Assembly: GCA_016209805.1 (NCBI GenBank)
Contig: JACQVJ010000259.1
Location: 1 to 6,112, forward strand
Reading direction: 5' to 3'
Source of the DNA: Ignavibacteriota bacterium
GTDB lineage: Bacteria > Bacteroidota > Ignavibacteria > UBA10030 > UBA6906
Length of the DNA stretch: 6,112 nt
The notes beneath the pieces were generated by a model, which saw only the letters and a program-made list of their open reading frames with translations, searched no databases and was not told where the DNA came from. Made by a program: the position numbers and the translations under genes. Of this stretch, positions 1 to 6,112 are shown one piece after another (position 1 is the stretch's first letter; every line of letters starts with the position of its first letter).

Positions 1-375
1 ATCTTCAGGCGAGTGGACAATGATCTTCTCACTGTCTTTTGTTCCTTGAACTCTTCGACCCACTTCAATTGCTGCAATTATGCCGACGGCCTTGGCTTCC
101 CCAATCCCTTTCATTCTCATGAGTTCGACCGCGGTCTTCGCCGCTATTGCCCTGAGATTTCTTTCCTGAACAAGAATCTTCCGCGCAATGTCCAGTGCAG
201 TGTGTTTGCCTGTTCCAGTTCGAAGGATGATCGCGAGCAATTCGGCATCACTCAGCGCATGAGCACCTTGCTGCAACAGTTTCTCGCGTGGCCGTTCGTC
301 GGCCGGCCAGTCTTTTATGCGCGTGTGATATGTGGATGGTTCTTTTGCAATCTCACCTTTTTTCTGATTCTCCAT
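1..375 (-). CDS. radC: RadC family protein (UPF0758/JAB domain), N-terminal part; 3' end beyond the window
   Basis: The first 125 residues of a RadC protein are visible; the frame runs off base 1 without a stop. Residues about 19-68 match the RadC N-terminal region: IKDWPADERPREKLL (20-34), then LSDAELLAIILRTGT (41-55) and a helix ending in ARKIL. Residues about 83-109 form a helix-hairpin-helix: LMRMKGIGEAKAVGIIAAIE, with the GIG turn at 90-92. The JAB/MPN metalloprotease-like domain with the family HxHPSG motif would begin near residue 118 and lies outside. RadC was named for a DNA-repair phenotype in E. coli that was later disputed; its biochemical role is unsettled. The ATG at 375 lies inside the upstream LpoA-like gene (23-base overlap) and is preceded by GGAGG at 7 bases, so translation is probably coupled. 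Family assignment is firm; intactness of the C-terminal domain cannot be judged. Confidence 0.93.
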   Translation of the reverse strand, partial: MENQKKGEIAKEPSTYHTRIKDWPADERPREKLLQQGAHALSDAELLAIILRTGTGKHTALDIARKILVQERNLRAIAAKTAVELMRMKGIGEAKAVGIIAAIEVGRRVQGTKDSEKIIVHSPED

Positions 376-2389
376 GAAGTTCCCTCCCGACAAATTGGGC
401 AACGTTAACTTCGTCGATCCGCCGGATGGCGTTCAACGCGTATTGCAGAATCAGCACCCATGAGTTGACCCTCCGGGAGGAGAACCCGATCCGGCTATGT
501 AGAGCGGGAAACTCGCGCACGTTACTCAACTCTGCTCTAAGGCCCTCACGGGTGGTCACCCCCTTCCGAATCAGAGTGAGAATGAGTGACGCGACATCGT
601 AGCCGTAGAGCGTGCTCTTGGTGGGTCTTTTCTTATATCGATCAAAAAACCTGATCACAAATGAAACATATGCAGAATCGTCCGAGTCAACATAATAGTC
701 TGACTCGAATACCACGCCTTCACAGTACCTTCTGTTTGCATCAAGCTCTGCAAAGCTGTTCCACTCTCCCGAACCCAACACCTGGGTCATGATGTTGAAG
801 TAAACCAACTGAGATGAGATCACTCCGATTTCTTCTGGAGAACCAATCGGGGCATAGACGCCCTGGATGCCAGTGACCGGATACTCAAGGCTGTCGACTT
901 GTGTCTCAGTCACCACGGTCGAGATTCCCACTGAATCGATCTTCCACTTGGCATCCGGTCCAAGCAGAACTGCCGCATTAACAATGCTTCGACGATCGAC
1001 CAGTGAATCAAGTGTCTTCATCGGCACACCGAGCTGAACGAGCTTCACAAGATCCTTCTGGCTTGGCTTGCCTGCAAACGAGAGCAGCGGCTCCTTCGTT
1101 TCAAGAAGACCCGCTCGCCGGATATTCTTGATTTGCATTGAGAGATCCGAAGTCCCCCGCTGGTACCATTCCACTGCAACAATCTTGGCTCCCAGATGTG
1201 TCGCTTCACCAATGAACGCATCCGCCATGTATTTCCCATAGGTGTCGATGGGCGCAAGGACCGCAAACCTCCGATAGCCAAGGTTGAGTACTCCATATCG
1301 TGCCATGGCCTTTCCACGCGTCTCGTAGTCTGGGTTCGCCTGGAAAATGTAATCACCGGCAGCCGCGATTCCATTTGCATTGGCAGTCGGTGTAACAAGT
1401 GGTACACGGCGCACGTTTGCAAGGCCAACGGCTGCAGAAGCAACGTTCGAAAAAACAGGTCCGATAATCCCCACAATGTCTCCGTCATCGGTTAGCTCTT
1501 GAGTTGCCCGCGAAGCAACCAGCGGATCACGCTCAGTGTCCCTGATTTCAAGCAGCACCTTTGTCCGAGACGCAGGGTCTCTTGAATACTCTTCCACTGC
1601 AAACGAGATCCCCTCGTACACTCCCTGTCCGACCTCTTTCCCCGATGCGACATCACTCCGTTTCATGAGAGGAAGCAACAACCCCAGCTTCACGCTGGTC
1701 TTGTGCACCAGGCGCGATCGTAATGAGGCGATGCGTTGCGAATACGGATTCTCGGTGTAGCGCAGCGTGAGCGTGTCGAGAGCGTGGGAAACAAGAATCG
1801 AGTTGCCTAATGAGGAGGCTTTTTCTCCAAGCTTCAGCCAGAGCAACATCCTTTCGCCATCGCTCCGGCTGTTTTCAATAGCCCGTTGAATCGAAGTAAG
1901 CGAAAGGTAGTTATCAATTGTCACTTCAATCGAAGCAAGTATCTGGCGCTGGAGTCCGCTCTCAACACCGGGAGAAGGGAGTTCACGCCATGCGTTAATA
2001 AATGACTGCAGTGCCGGCTCATATGCGCGTTCGCCCAGGTACGCGATTCCTAACGCGTATTCGGCATGAGGTACAAAGCTGCTGTAGGGAAATCTTACAA
2101 GAAATAAGGTGAGCGTTCGTTCGGCATCCTGGTACTCTCGCAACATAAGTTGCGATTTGGCTTTCATCAGATATGCGGAGGTCGTGCGGTGGTTCAGCGG
2201 GTGGCTTTCTAGAATCATATCGAAGAACGAAAGAGCGTAGCTATACTTCTCTTTCGAAAACTCAGAAAGACCACTCTGGAACAACTCTTCAGCCCTCTCG
2301 GAATACTCTATGGATTCTTGACTCAGCACCTGACGGATACATGATCCAATCAAGGTTGCGACGAGAAGAGCGATTCGGGCTACATACAT
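353..2389 (-). CDS. Exported TPR plus type I periplasmic-binding-fold protein (LpoA-like / Leu-Ile-Val-binding-like)
   Basis: A 678-residue protein with two parts. Residues 1-24 are a short export signal. C17 in LIGSC (13-17) could be a lipobox cysteine, giving an outer-membrane or periplasmic lipoprotein; cleavage near LSQ (22-24) by signal peptidase I is the alternative. Residues about 29-225 are helical TPR-like repeats, for example 31-64, 72-104 and 108-138. Residues about 232-657 are a type I periplasmic-binding fold (Peripla_BP_6 type): VKLGLLLPL (233-241), IVGIIGPVFSNVASAA (305-320), VPLVTPTAN (329-337), FAVLAPIDTYG (375-385), QGVYAPIGSPEE (509-520) and the late YGYDVASLI (595-603). 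TPR followed by this fold is the arrangement of LpoA, which stimulates PBP1A in gammaproteobacteria; here a role in peptidoglycan synthesis is only inferred, and small-molecule binding is equally possible. An in-frame stop at 2401-2399 rules out a longer start; there is no clear Shine-Dalgarno. It follows the TPR gene by 23 bases and overlaps radC. Confidence 0.85.
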   Translation of the reverse strand: MYVARIALLVATLIGSCIRQVLSQESIEYSERAEELFQSGLSEFSKEKYSYALSFFDMILESHPLNHRTTSAYLMKAKSQLMLREYQDAERTLTLFLVRFPYSSFVPHAEYALGIAYLGERAYEPALQSFINAWRELPSPGVESGLQRQILASIEVTIDNYLSLTSIQRAIENSRSDGERMLLWLKLGEKASSLGNSILVSHALDTLTLRYTENPYSQRIASLRSRLVHKTSVKLGLLLPLMKRSDVASGKEVGQGVYEGISFAVEEYSRDPASRTKVLLEIRDTERDPLVASRATQELTDDGDIVGIIGPVFSNVASAAVGLANVRRVPLVTPTANANGIAAAGDYIFQANPDYETRGKAMARYGVLNLGYRRFAVLAPIDTYGKYMADAFIGEATHLGAKIVAVEWYQRGTSDLSMQIKNIRRAGLLETKEPLLSFAGKPSQKDLVKLVQLGVPMKTLDSLVDRRSIVNAAVLLGPDAKWKIDSVGISTVVTETQVDSLEYPVTGIQGVYAPIGSPEEIGVISSQLVYFNIMTQVLGSGEWNSFAELDANRRYCEGVVFESDYYVDSDDSAYVSFVIRFFDRYKKRPTKSTLYGYDVASLILTLIRKGVTTREGLRAELSNVREFPALHSRIGFSSRRVNSWVLILQYALNAIRRIDEVNVAQFVGRELHGESEKR
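383..388 (-). promoter_or_regulatory. Ribosome binding site for radC
   Basis: Read on the minus strand, GGGAGG ends 7 bases before the ATG at 375. It is the clearest Shine-Dalgarno sequence in front of any recognised gene in the window. It lies within the last codons of the upstream gene and supports this ATG as the radC start despite the 23-base overlap. Confidence 0.6.
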
Positions 2390-2412
2390 AAGGGGAAATT
2401 ATCGTGAAGACA

Positions 2413-3294
2413 TTAGTTGGAACTTTTATCGTGCGTTCTGAGAAGGAGTTTCCCATTTGCAACGCGGGAGTCGCCGGGCTTCATGCGCAAGGCAGAGTCG
2501 AACACCTCTAGAGCTTTTTTCATGTGGCCAAGCTCGACGCAGATATATCCTAAGCTGACAAGTGCCTCCGGTGATTCAGGGTTTAGTGTTAAGGCTTTCT
2601 TCATGTACGCTTCTGCTTCGGCAAAGCGGCCCAGCCGCATCAACGCCTCGCCACAATGTTGCCACGACCGGGCATCCTGCGAATCCATATCGATGGCAAG
2701 CTCAAACTCATTGAAGGCACTCGCCCAATTCCCCATCTGTGAGTATGCCTTGCCCAGCAGCCGGTGTCCCAAAATGCTATAAGGGTCGTGGCGCAACGCG
2801 CGCTTAAGCTCTTTGGCAGCGTCAGTAAACTTTTCCCTCCGCAGCATGATCTCACCCAACAGCTCATGCACTTTGGGGAAGTGCGGATCCAGGGTCGACG
2901 CGATGCGCAATGCCTCCTCAGCCTGATCGGCTTTCCCAAGATTCAAATATGCAAGACCAATGTTGAAGTGCACCTGAGGGAGGCGGAAGTGCTTCAAGCG
3001 ATTGTAACACGAGAGCGCATGATCGAATCGTTGCTCTCTCATGTGCAGGTTAGCTACCATCAGGAGGAAGTGTGGGTTTCCAGGATTTGCTCTTTCTCCT
3101 CGCAGAAGCAACTTCTCGGCCTTCCTGTATCCTTTCCATTCGAGATAAATGTGAGCAAGCTGCAAGTACGGCTCATGGCATGACGGCACGAGAGCGATCA
3201 AGCGGTGATAGATTTGAGCCGCATGTAACAGACGCCCCTCTTCGATGAAGCGCCCCGCCTTATCCAGCAAGGTGTGGAGTTGAATTTCATTCAT
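2413..3294 (-). CDS. Tetratricopeptide repeat (TPR) protein, probably cytoplasmic
   Basis: A 293-residue protein built almost wholly of TPR units with a spacing near 34 residues. The closing proline of successive units falls at about 37, 71, 106, 137, 171, 239 and 273, with a non-proline unit end near 205, giving about eight repeats. Typical TPR helix residues are visible, such as HFNIGLAYLNLGKADQAEEA (109-128), LGKAYSQMGNWASAFNEF and LVSLGYICVELGHMKKALEV. No signal peptide, membrane segment or catalytic domain is seen, so it is best read as a protein-protein interaction scaffold in the cytoplasm. The partner is unknown; cotranscribed neighbours are the ABC transporter upstream (38-base gap) and the exported TPR/binding-fold protein downstream (23-base gap). 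The ATG at 3294 has no evident Shine-Dalgarno sequence, but the first repeat starts almost at once after it, so a later start would damage that repeat. Confidence 0.88.
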   Translation of the reverse strand: MNEIQLHTLLDKAGRFIEEGRLLHAAQIYHRLIALVPSCHEPYLQLAHIYLEWKGYRKAEKLLLRGERANPGNPHFLLMVANLHMREQRFDHALSCYNRLKHFRLPQVHFNIGLAYLNLGKADQAEEALRIASTLDPHFPKVHELLGEIMLRREKFTDAAKELKRALRHDPYSILGHRLLGKAYSQMGNWASAFNEFELAIDMDSQDARSWQHCGEALMRLGRFAEAEAYMKKALTLNPESPEALVSLGYICVELGHMKKALEVFDSALRMKPGDSRVANGKLLLRTHDKSSN

Positions 3295-3315
3295 GGGGCA
3301 AGAAAGATAAAAATT

Positions 3316-3333
3316 GGGATGAAATCAAATCCC
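3316..3333 (-). terminator. Possible weak hairpin with a U-rich tail between the permease and TPR genes
   Basis: On the minus strand, GGGAT (3333-3329) and ATCCC (3320-3316) form a 5-bp perfect stem around an 8-base loop, followed by AATTTTTATCTTTCTT (3315-3300). The stem starts on the last base of the permease stop codon. The position and T-rich tail resemble an intrinsic terminator or attenuator, but the stem is short and only about half G+C, so most transcription may read through. It could equally be chance. Confidence 0.25.
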
Positions 3334-5021
3334 TACAGGTCGCGGTGTATCGCCCTCAAGCCGATGCTCGTGGAAAGAACGAACATCAACATCGAAAGCA
3401 CAGCGATGGTCCCTAGAGGCACGTAGACCCAATCAACCGATGAATTGCCTCCCCGGATCTGTGTCTCAAAGTACCTTGTCAAGGGCACAATCAACACTGC
3501 CGTTACAACGGTAAGATAGATCATACTTGCGAGAAAAGTAAGTGAGGCCCCCTGAGAGGAGGCAACACGGATCGGATTCTTCTCCCTGTACATTGCAAAA
3601 TACCCGCCGGCTCCAATATTCATGCTGATCAGCGCGATCGCGACGAGCAGGGTGGCGGTCGCCGCGACAATAACCAGCAGTACATTTTTCTGTAACATGT
3701 AGATCGAAGTGATGGAAATACACTCAGCAACACAAAGGACTACGATCAGCGACAGGAGGACCTTGTACCAATACAGTCTCTTGAGCGACAGTGGAGCCGT
3801 CCGGACGCACCAGATGGGATCACCTTCAAGACTTATGCTGGGAAACACGAAACGCAGGGAAATCGACGCGATCAGAAAGCCGTTGAACAGAAACACAATC
3901 AGAAATGACACAGACTGGAGAAAAGGTTGTGTGAGTCGCAGATCGAGCGTGCCCACTGAGACAAGGAACATCAGGAGCAGCAGGAACATCAACGTCAAGT
4001 GCAGCCACTGGCTCGGCTCCCTTAAGAATAACCACAGGTCCCTCTTGATAAGTACCTCAAGGTCTGGAGCAAGGCCCGTCGGCTTACCGAATTTCATCAG
4101 CATGAATCGAGGAGACGCCTCAGACCCTTTCTTCGTTTGTGCGTCGGCAACTTCCAACCAGCTTTCGTAATAGAACCTCCGTGCAATCAGTCCTGCCAGC
4201 ACAACCAGTCCCATCATCGTGAGAAAGAGAAGGAAGAAAAATGGAACTGCACGACCGTAGTCTCCCTGTACCGACCAATACAGAAACTCGGCAACCCAGT
4301 GGTTAGGAAGGAACTTGACGAACGGTGGGTCGAGATAACCGAAGTACTCGTTCACATCGGGATAATGTTTCATCACTTCATGAACGAGCTGAACAGGATT
4401 CGTCATGGTGAAGTAGAAGTACACAACTGAAAGATATGCAATAACAAGCAGGAACAGCAGCGTGCGAAACCCCAAGCGTCCGGCAATCTTGATGAGCAAC
4501 ATCAAAGCTGTCACTGCGAGAATACCTGCAATTAACATGAATGGTAGAAACAGGAAGAACATCGTGAAGAAATAGTAATACCAGGGGAGATCGAAAACGG
4601 AGCCGTACCCCAACAACATCGCAAATCCAAGGAGGGAAAGGGTGCTCGAGCTGTAAAAGAAGTTATCGACAAACTTGATGAGAAAGATCTTGGCAGCCGA
4701 AATGGGCAGAGCCATCAGGAAGTTGACCTCGTGAGATCTGTACAGGGTCGAGAAGGACACGATCATGTTGCCAAGATTTACTGTCAGGAAGAACACGTAC
4801 AGCAACATCGAGAGGAATCGGTGGAAGAGATACTGACCGATATGAGCCTGGAAGATCAGGTAGGAAGTTGCATATCGTGCAATCAGAAACACTGCGAAAG
4901 CGAACCCACCGAACACGAGGATGGAAGAGAGGTTCTTGGCGACGGCCTGCCATTTCCATTCGAACGCACGCTTAAGGAAACCCTGCGCACGGGTGTTCAG
5001 AACAACGAGAAGCTCTCGCAT
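3333..5021 (-). CDS. ABC transporter permease, polytopic membrane protein (ABC-2-like)
   Basis: A 562-residue integral membrane protein with about 12 hydrophobic segments, near residues 32-55, 66-90, 120-140, 147-180, 187-207, 262-285, 344-362, 372-395, 422-445, 448-475, 492-515 and 530-553. A soluble loop at about 288-340 leads to DLWLFLREPSQWLHL, a pattern typical of large two-gene exporter permeases; LMALPIS near residue 103 is another family-like motif. It forms the membrane part of the transporter with the ATPase encoded just upstream; the paired arrangement without a binding protein points to an exporter, substrate unknown. GTG at 5024 and ATG at 5021 are adjacent possible starts. I prefer ATG because GAGG lies 3 bases before it and directly abuts the GTG. 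The ATG is 6 bases after the ATPase stop, so the two are probably translationally coupled. The length exceeds ordinary ABC-2 permeases (about 250-400 residues) and fits the larger putative-ABC-exporter group. Confidence 0.87.
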   Translation of the reverse strand: MRELLVVLNTRAQGFLKRAFEWKWQAVAKNLSSILVFGGFAFAVFLIARYATSYLIFQAHIGQYLFHRFLSMLLYVFFLTVNLGNMIVSFSTLYRSHEVNFLMALPISAAKIFLIKFVDNFFYSSSTLSLLGFAMLLGYGSVFDLPWYYYFFTMFFLFLPFMLIAGILAVTALMLLIKIAGRLGFRTLLFLLVIAYLSVVYFYFTMTNPVQLVHEVMKHYPDVNEYFGYLDPPFVKFLPNHWVAEFLYWSVQGDYGRAVPFFFLLFLTMMGLVVLAGLIARRFYYESWLEVADAQTKKGSEASPRFMLMKFGKPTGLAPDLEVLIKRDLWLFLREPSQWLHLTLMFLLLLMFLVSVGTLDLRLTQPFLQSVSFLIVFLFNGFLIASISLRFVFPSISLEGDPIWCVRTAPLSLKRLYWYKVLLSLIVVLCVAECISITSIYMLQKNVLLVIVAATATLLVAIALISMNIGAGGYFAMYREKNPIRVASSQGASLTFLASMIYLTVVTAVLIVPLTRYFETQIRGGNSSVDWVYVPLGTIAVLSMLMFVLSTSIGLRAIHRDL

Positions 5022-5027
5022 CACCCT

Positions 5028-5744
5028 CTATTTCGTCAATTCCAGAAACATGGCTTCAAGCTGACCATTGGAGCGTCTGTGTGCACGGGAGGTGTCACGA
5101 ATCTCTTCGTAGATGATCTTCCCACTCTTGATAATGGCAATTCTGTCACAGAGTTCTTCGACGATCTCAAGGAGATGGGTGGACATGAAAACGGTGAGGC
5201 CCTCTCGGGTCTTTTGCTTCAGCGTATCCTTCACCAAACGGGCACTGCGCGGGTCCAGACCGACGATGGGTTCGTCGATTATCAGCACCTTTGGATCGTG
5301 AAGCAAGGCAGCCGAAAGAACAACACGTTGACGCATTCCCTGAGAGTAGTCCTCCGCCCTCTTGTCGATGAATGTGCCAATCTCAAACATGTCTATCAGC
5401 TCTCCGATCCTTTTCTTCACCTCGTCAGGGGGCATCTCAAAGAGACCGCCGACAAAATAAAGAAACTCCCTGCCGGTGAGCTTGTCGTAGAGATAAGGCT
5501 GGTCGGGTACGTACCCAAAGCTTTTCTTGGCAGGAAGTGGATCCCAATGTACGTTATGACCATTGATGAAGCAGAAGCCCGACGTCGGTTTGAACAATCC
5601 CGTCATCATCTTGATAGTCGTTGTCTTGCCGGCACCATTTGGACCGAGAAAGCCAAAGAACTGCCCGGCCTGGATCTTGAGATTCAGATTATCGACCGCT
5701 GTGAACGAGCCAAACTTCTTTACCACATTTTGCAGCTCAATCAT
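5028..5744 (-). CDS. ABC transporter ATP-binding protein
   Basis: A complete 238-residue nucleotide-binding subunit that powers the adjacent permease. Motifs in order: Walker A GPNGAGKTT (34-42, K40), Q-loop Q82, signature YSQGM (133-137, the usual exporter-type variant of LSGGQ), Walker B VLIIDEP (153-159, D157 and catalytic E158), D-loop GLDP (162-165) and switch histidine H190 in MSTHLLE. The order and the C-terminal LEAMFLELTK match the ABC-2 exporter class (drug, polysaccharide, Na+ and gliding-type exporters); none of these substrates can be chosen from sequence. There is no transmembrane segment, so it acts on the cytoplasmic face as a dimer. The ATG at 5744 places the start right before IELQNVVKKFG, the normal beginning of this family. 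The upstream Shine-Dalgarno is weak (GGTGG at 4 bases); a small ORF ending 8 bases inside this gene may help initiation by coupling. Confidence 0.96.
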   Translation of the reverse strand: MIELQNVVKKFGSFTAVDNLNLKIQAGQFFGFLGPNGAGKTTTIKMMTGLFKPTSGFCFINGHNVHWDPLPAKKSFGYVPDQPYLYDKLTGREFLYFVGGLFEMPPDEVKKRIGELIDMFEIGTFIDKRAEDYSQGMRQRVVLSAALLHDPKVLIIDEPIVGLDPRSARLVKDTLKQKTREGLTVFMSTHLLEIVEELCDRIAIIKSGKIIYEEIRDTSRAHRRSNGQLEAMFLELTK

Positions 5745-5865
5745 CCCACCACCGGGAATGAAACATGTACTGAGTAATTCGGCCTAAGAACATGAAAAAA
5801 CCCCTCATAATCAACCGAAACAGATTAGCTGATGTGAGCCTCGCTGACAAAGAGAAGCCAGGCAT
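5737..5865 (-). CDS. Possible small ORF (42 aa, or 18 aa from an internal start) before the ABC ATPase
   Basis: A frame starting ATG at 5865, 3 bases after the chorismate mutase stop, runs to TGA at 5739-5737, overlapping the ATPase start by 8 bases. It would encode 42 residues with a hydrophobic, Met/Phe-rich middle (LFRLIMRGFFMFLG, 15-28) and the end HSRWWDD. The best initiation signal is internal: GAGGGG (5806-5801) lies 7 bases before ATG at 5793, giving an 18-residue peptide that begins MFLGRITQYM. An ORF of this length can occur by chance, and I recognise no family. It may be a leader peptide coupling translation into the ATPase, a small membrane protein, or nothing. Confidence 0.25.
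   Translation of the reverse strand: MPGFSLSARLTSANLFRLIMRGFFMFLGRITQYMFHSRWWDD
5822..5850 (-). promoter_or_regulatory. Possible sigma-70-type promoter for the ABC transporter operon
   Basis: On the minus strand, TTGTCA (5850-5845, one mismatch to TTGACA) is separated by exactly 17 bases from TAATCT (5827-5822, about three mismatches to TATAAT). It sits in the only sizeable gap between genes (5745-5868). Transcription would begin near 5815, just before the GAGGGG box at 5806-5801. The -10 match is poor, and if the organism is a Bacteroidota member its main sigma factor uses a different consensus, so this is tentative. Confidence 0.25.
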
Positions 5866-5868
5866 TGC

Positions 5869-6112
5869 CTACTTCGCGTTGGCTTTAACGTGACTAAGCT
5901 TCTTTTGTCGTAATCGCGTTAGACGGAAGATCGCGGTAAAGAATTCTTCGATAAAACCACGGTCAAGTCCGAGGTCCTTCGCAACGGCAGATTGCTTCCT
6001 CAAGATTTCTTTTTCTCGTCGTGGCGAGAAAATCGGCTGCCTTTTCACCTTCTTCACTTTCCCGATTTGATCCACGAGGCTCTGCCGCTCGCCCAAAAGA
6101 AGAAGAATATTG
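5869..6112 (-). CDS. Chorismate mutase (AroQ fold), C-terminal 80 residues; 5' end beyond the window
   Basis: The frame enters from the right edge already coding (N-I-L-L-L-L-G-E-R...) and stops with TAG at 5871-5869. It aligns without gaps, by eye from memory, to E. coli chorismate mutase residues 28-88. R28 is the R of LLGER; K39 is the second K of IGKVK; R51 and E52 are in SPRRE; S84 is replaced by T and Q88 is the Q of RLRQKK. D48 is replaced by S. These residues bind chorismate and its transition state, so the domain should convert chorismate to prephenate, the branch step towards phenylalanine and tyrosine, in the cytoplasm. The domain ends the protein. It may be a small single-domain enzyme or the C-terminal part of a fusion, such as DAHP synthase-chorismate mutase known in Bacteroidota; what lies upstream would decide. 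No convincing terminator follows the stop. Confidence 0.85.
   Translation of the reverse strand, partial: NILLLLGERQSLVDQIGKVKKVKRQPIFSPRREKEILRKQSAVAKDLGLDRGFIEEFFTAIFRLTRLRQKKLSHVKANAK

Noticed and set aside
13..408. A 131-codon plus-strand ORF at the left edge
   Set aside because: It is antisense to the RadC N-terminal region, whose minus-strand translation matches the family closely; the plus-strand product has no family-like features.
3709..4170. A 153-codon plus-strand ORF and several shorter antisense or shifted frames (for example 1045-1488, 2640-2939, 2764-3183)
   Set aside because: All overlap genes with clear domains or membrane segments in the opposite strand or another frame; none carries a recognisable motif or ribosome site.
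5022..5024. GTG as the start of the permease
   Set aside because: The purine-rich GAGG directly abuts it, leaving no spacing, whereas the next codon is an ATG; the difference is one residue.
4731..5777. A 348-codon plus-strand ORF opposite the ABC ATPase and the start of the permease
   Set aside because: It lies wholly antisense to two well-supported genes, spans their junction, has no recognisable domain, and its low-complexity, hydrophilic translation looks like the shadow of the coding strand.
5860..5870. Palindrome AGGCATTGCCT at the chorismate mutase stop, considered as a terminator
   Set aside because: The stem is only 4 bp with a 3-base loop and is not followed by a T-run on the minus strand.
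6094..6096. TTG as the start of a 75-residue protein at the right edge
   Set aside because: The frame stays open to the window edge, and the residues before it (N-I-L-L-L) continue the first chorismate mutase helix, so the true start lies outside the window.
1..6112. Search by eye for tRNA or rRNA genes, CRISPR arrays, insertion sequences, long direct or inverted repeats and attachment sites
   Set aside because: Nothing convincing was seen; the window is almost entirely filled by ordinary protein-coding genes.

Overview
All recognisable genes lie on the minus strand, so the window reads from right to left. It looks like an ordinary bacterial chromosomal segment: roughly balanced base composition, tight packing, and no mobile element, RNA gene or CRISPR array that I can see. 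Most starts have weak or no Shine-Dalgarno sequence. A chorismate mutase domain at the very C-terminus of its protein, and a TPR plus type I periplasmic-binding lipoprotein-like protein, would both fit the Bacteroidota/Chlorobi/Ignavibacteria group. That assignment is an inference of low to moderate confidence; no phylogenetic marker is complete here.

Layout, in transcription order: (1) 6112-5869, the C-terminal 80 residues of a chorismate mutase (AroQ fold), 5' part outside the window. (2) 5868-5745, a 124-base gap with a possible promoter and a small ORF that runs into the next gene. (3) 5744-5028, an ABC transporter ATPase with all nucleotide-binding motifs. (4) 5021-3333, its polytopic permease, starting 6 bases after the ATPase stop. 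(5) 3294-2413, a cytoplasmic protein made almost entirely of TPR repeats. (6) 2389-353, an exported protein with an N-terminal TPR region and a C-terminal type I periplasmic-binding fold, the same architecture as the penicillin-binding-protein activator LpoA. (7) 375-<1, the first 125 residues of RadC, overlapping gene 6 by 23 bases.

The short gaps (6, 38 and 23 bases, then a 23-base overlap) suggest that genes 3 to 7 can be cotranscribed. The ATPase and permease clearly form one transporter, probably an exporter whose substrate cannot be read from sequence. The TPR protein and the LpoA-like protein may be envelope-related, but the sequence does not prove a functional link to the transporter or to RadC. 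No stretch over 300 bases lacks a gene. The least explained item is the small ORF before the ATPase; I do not see a clearly new multi-gene system.
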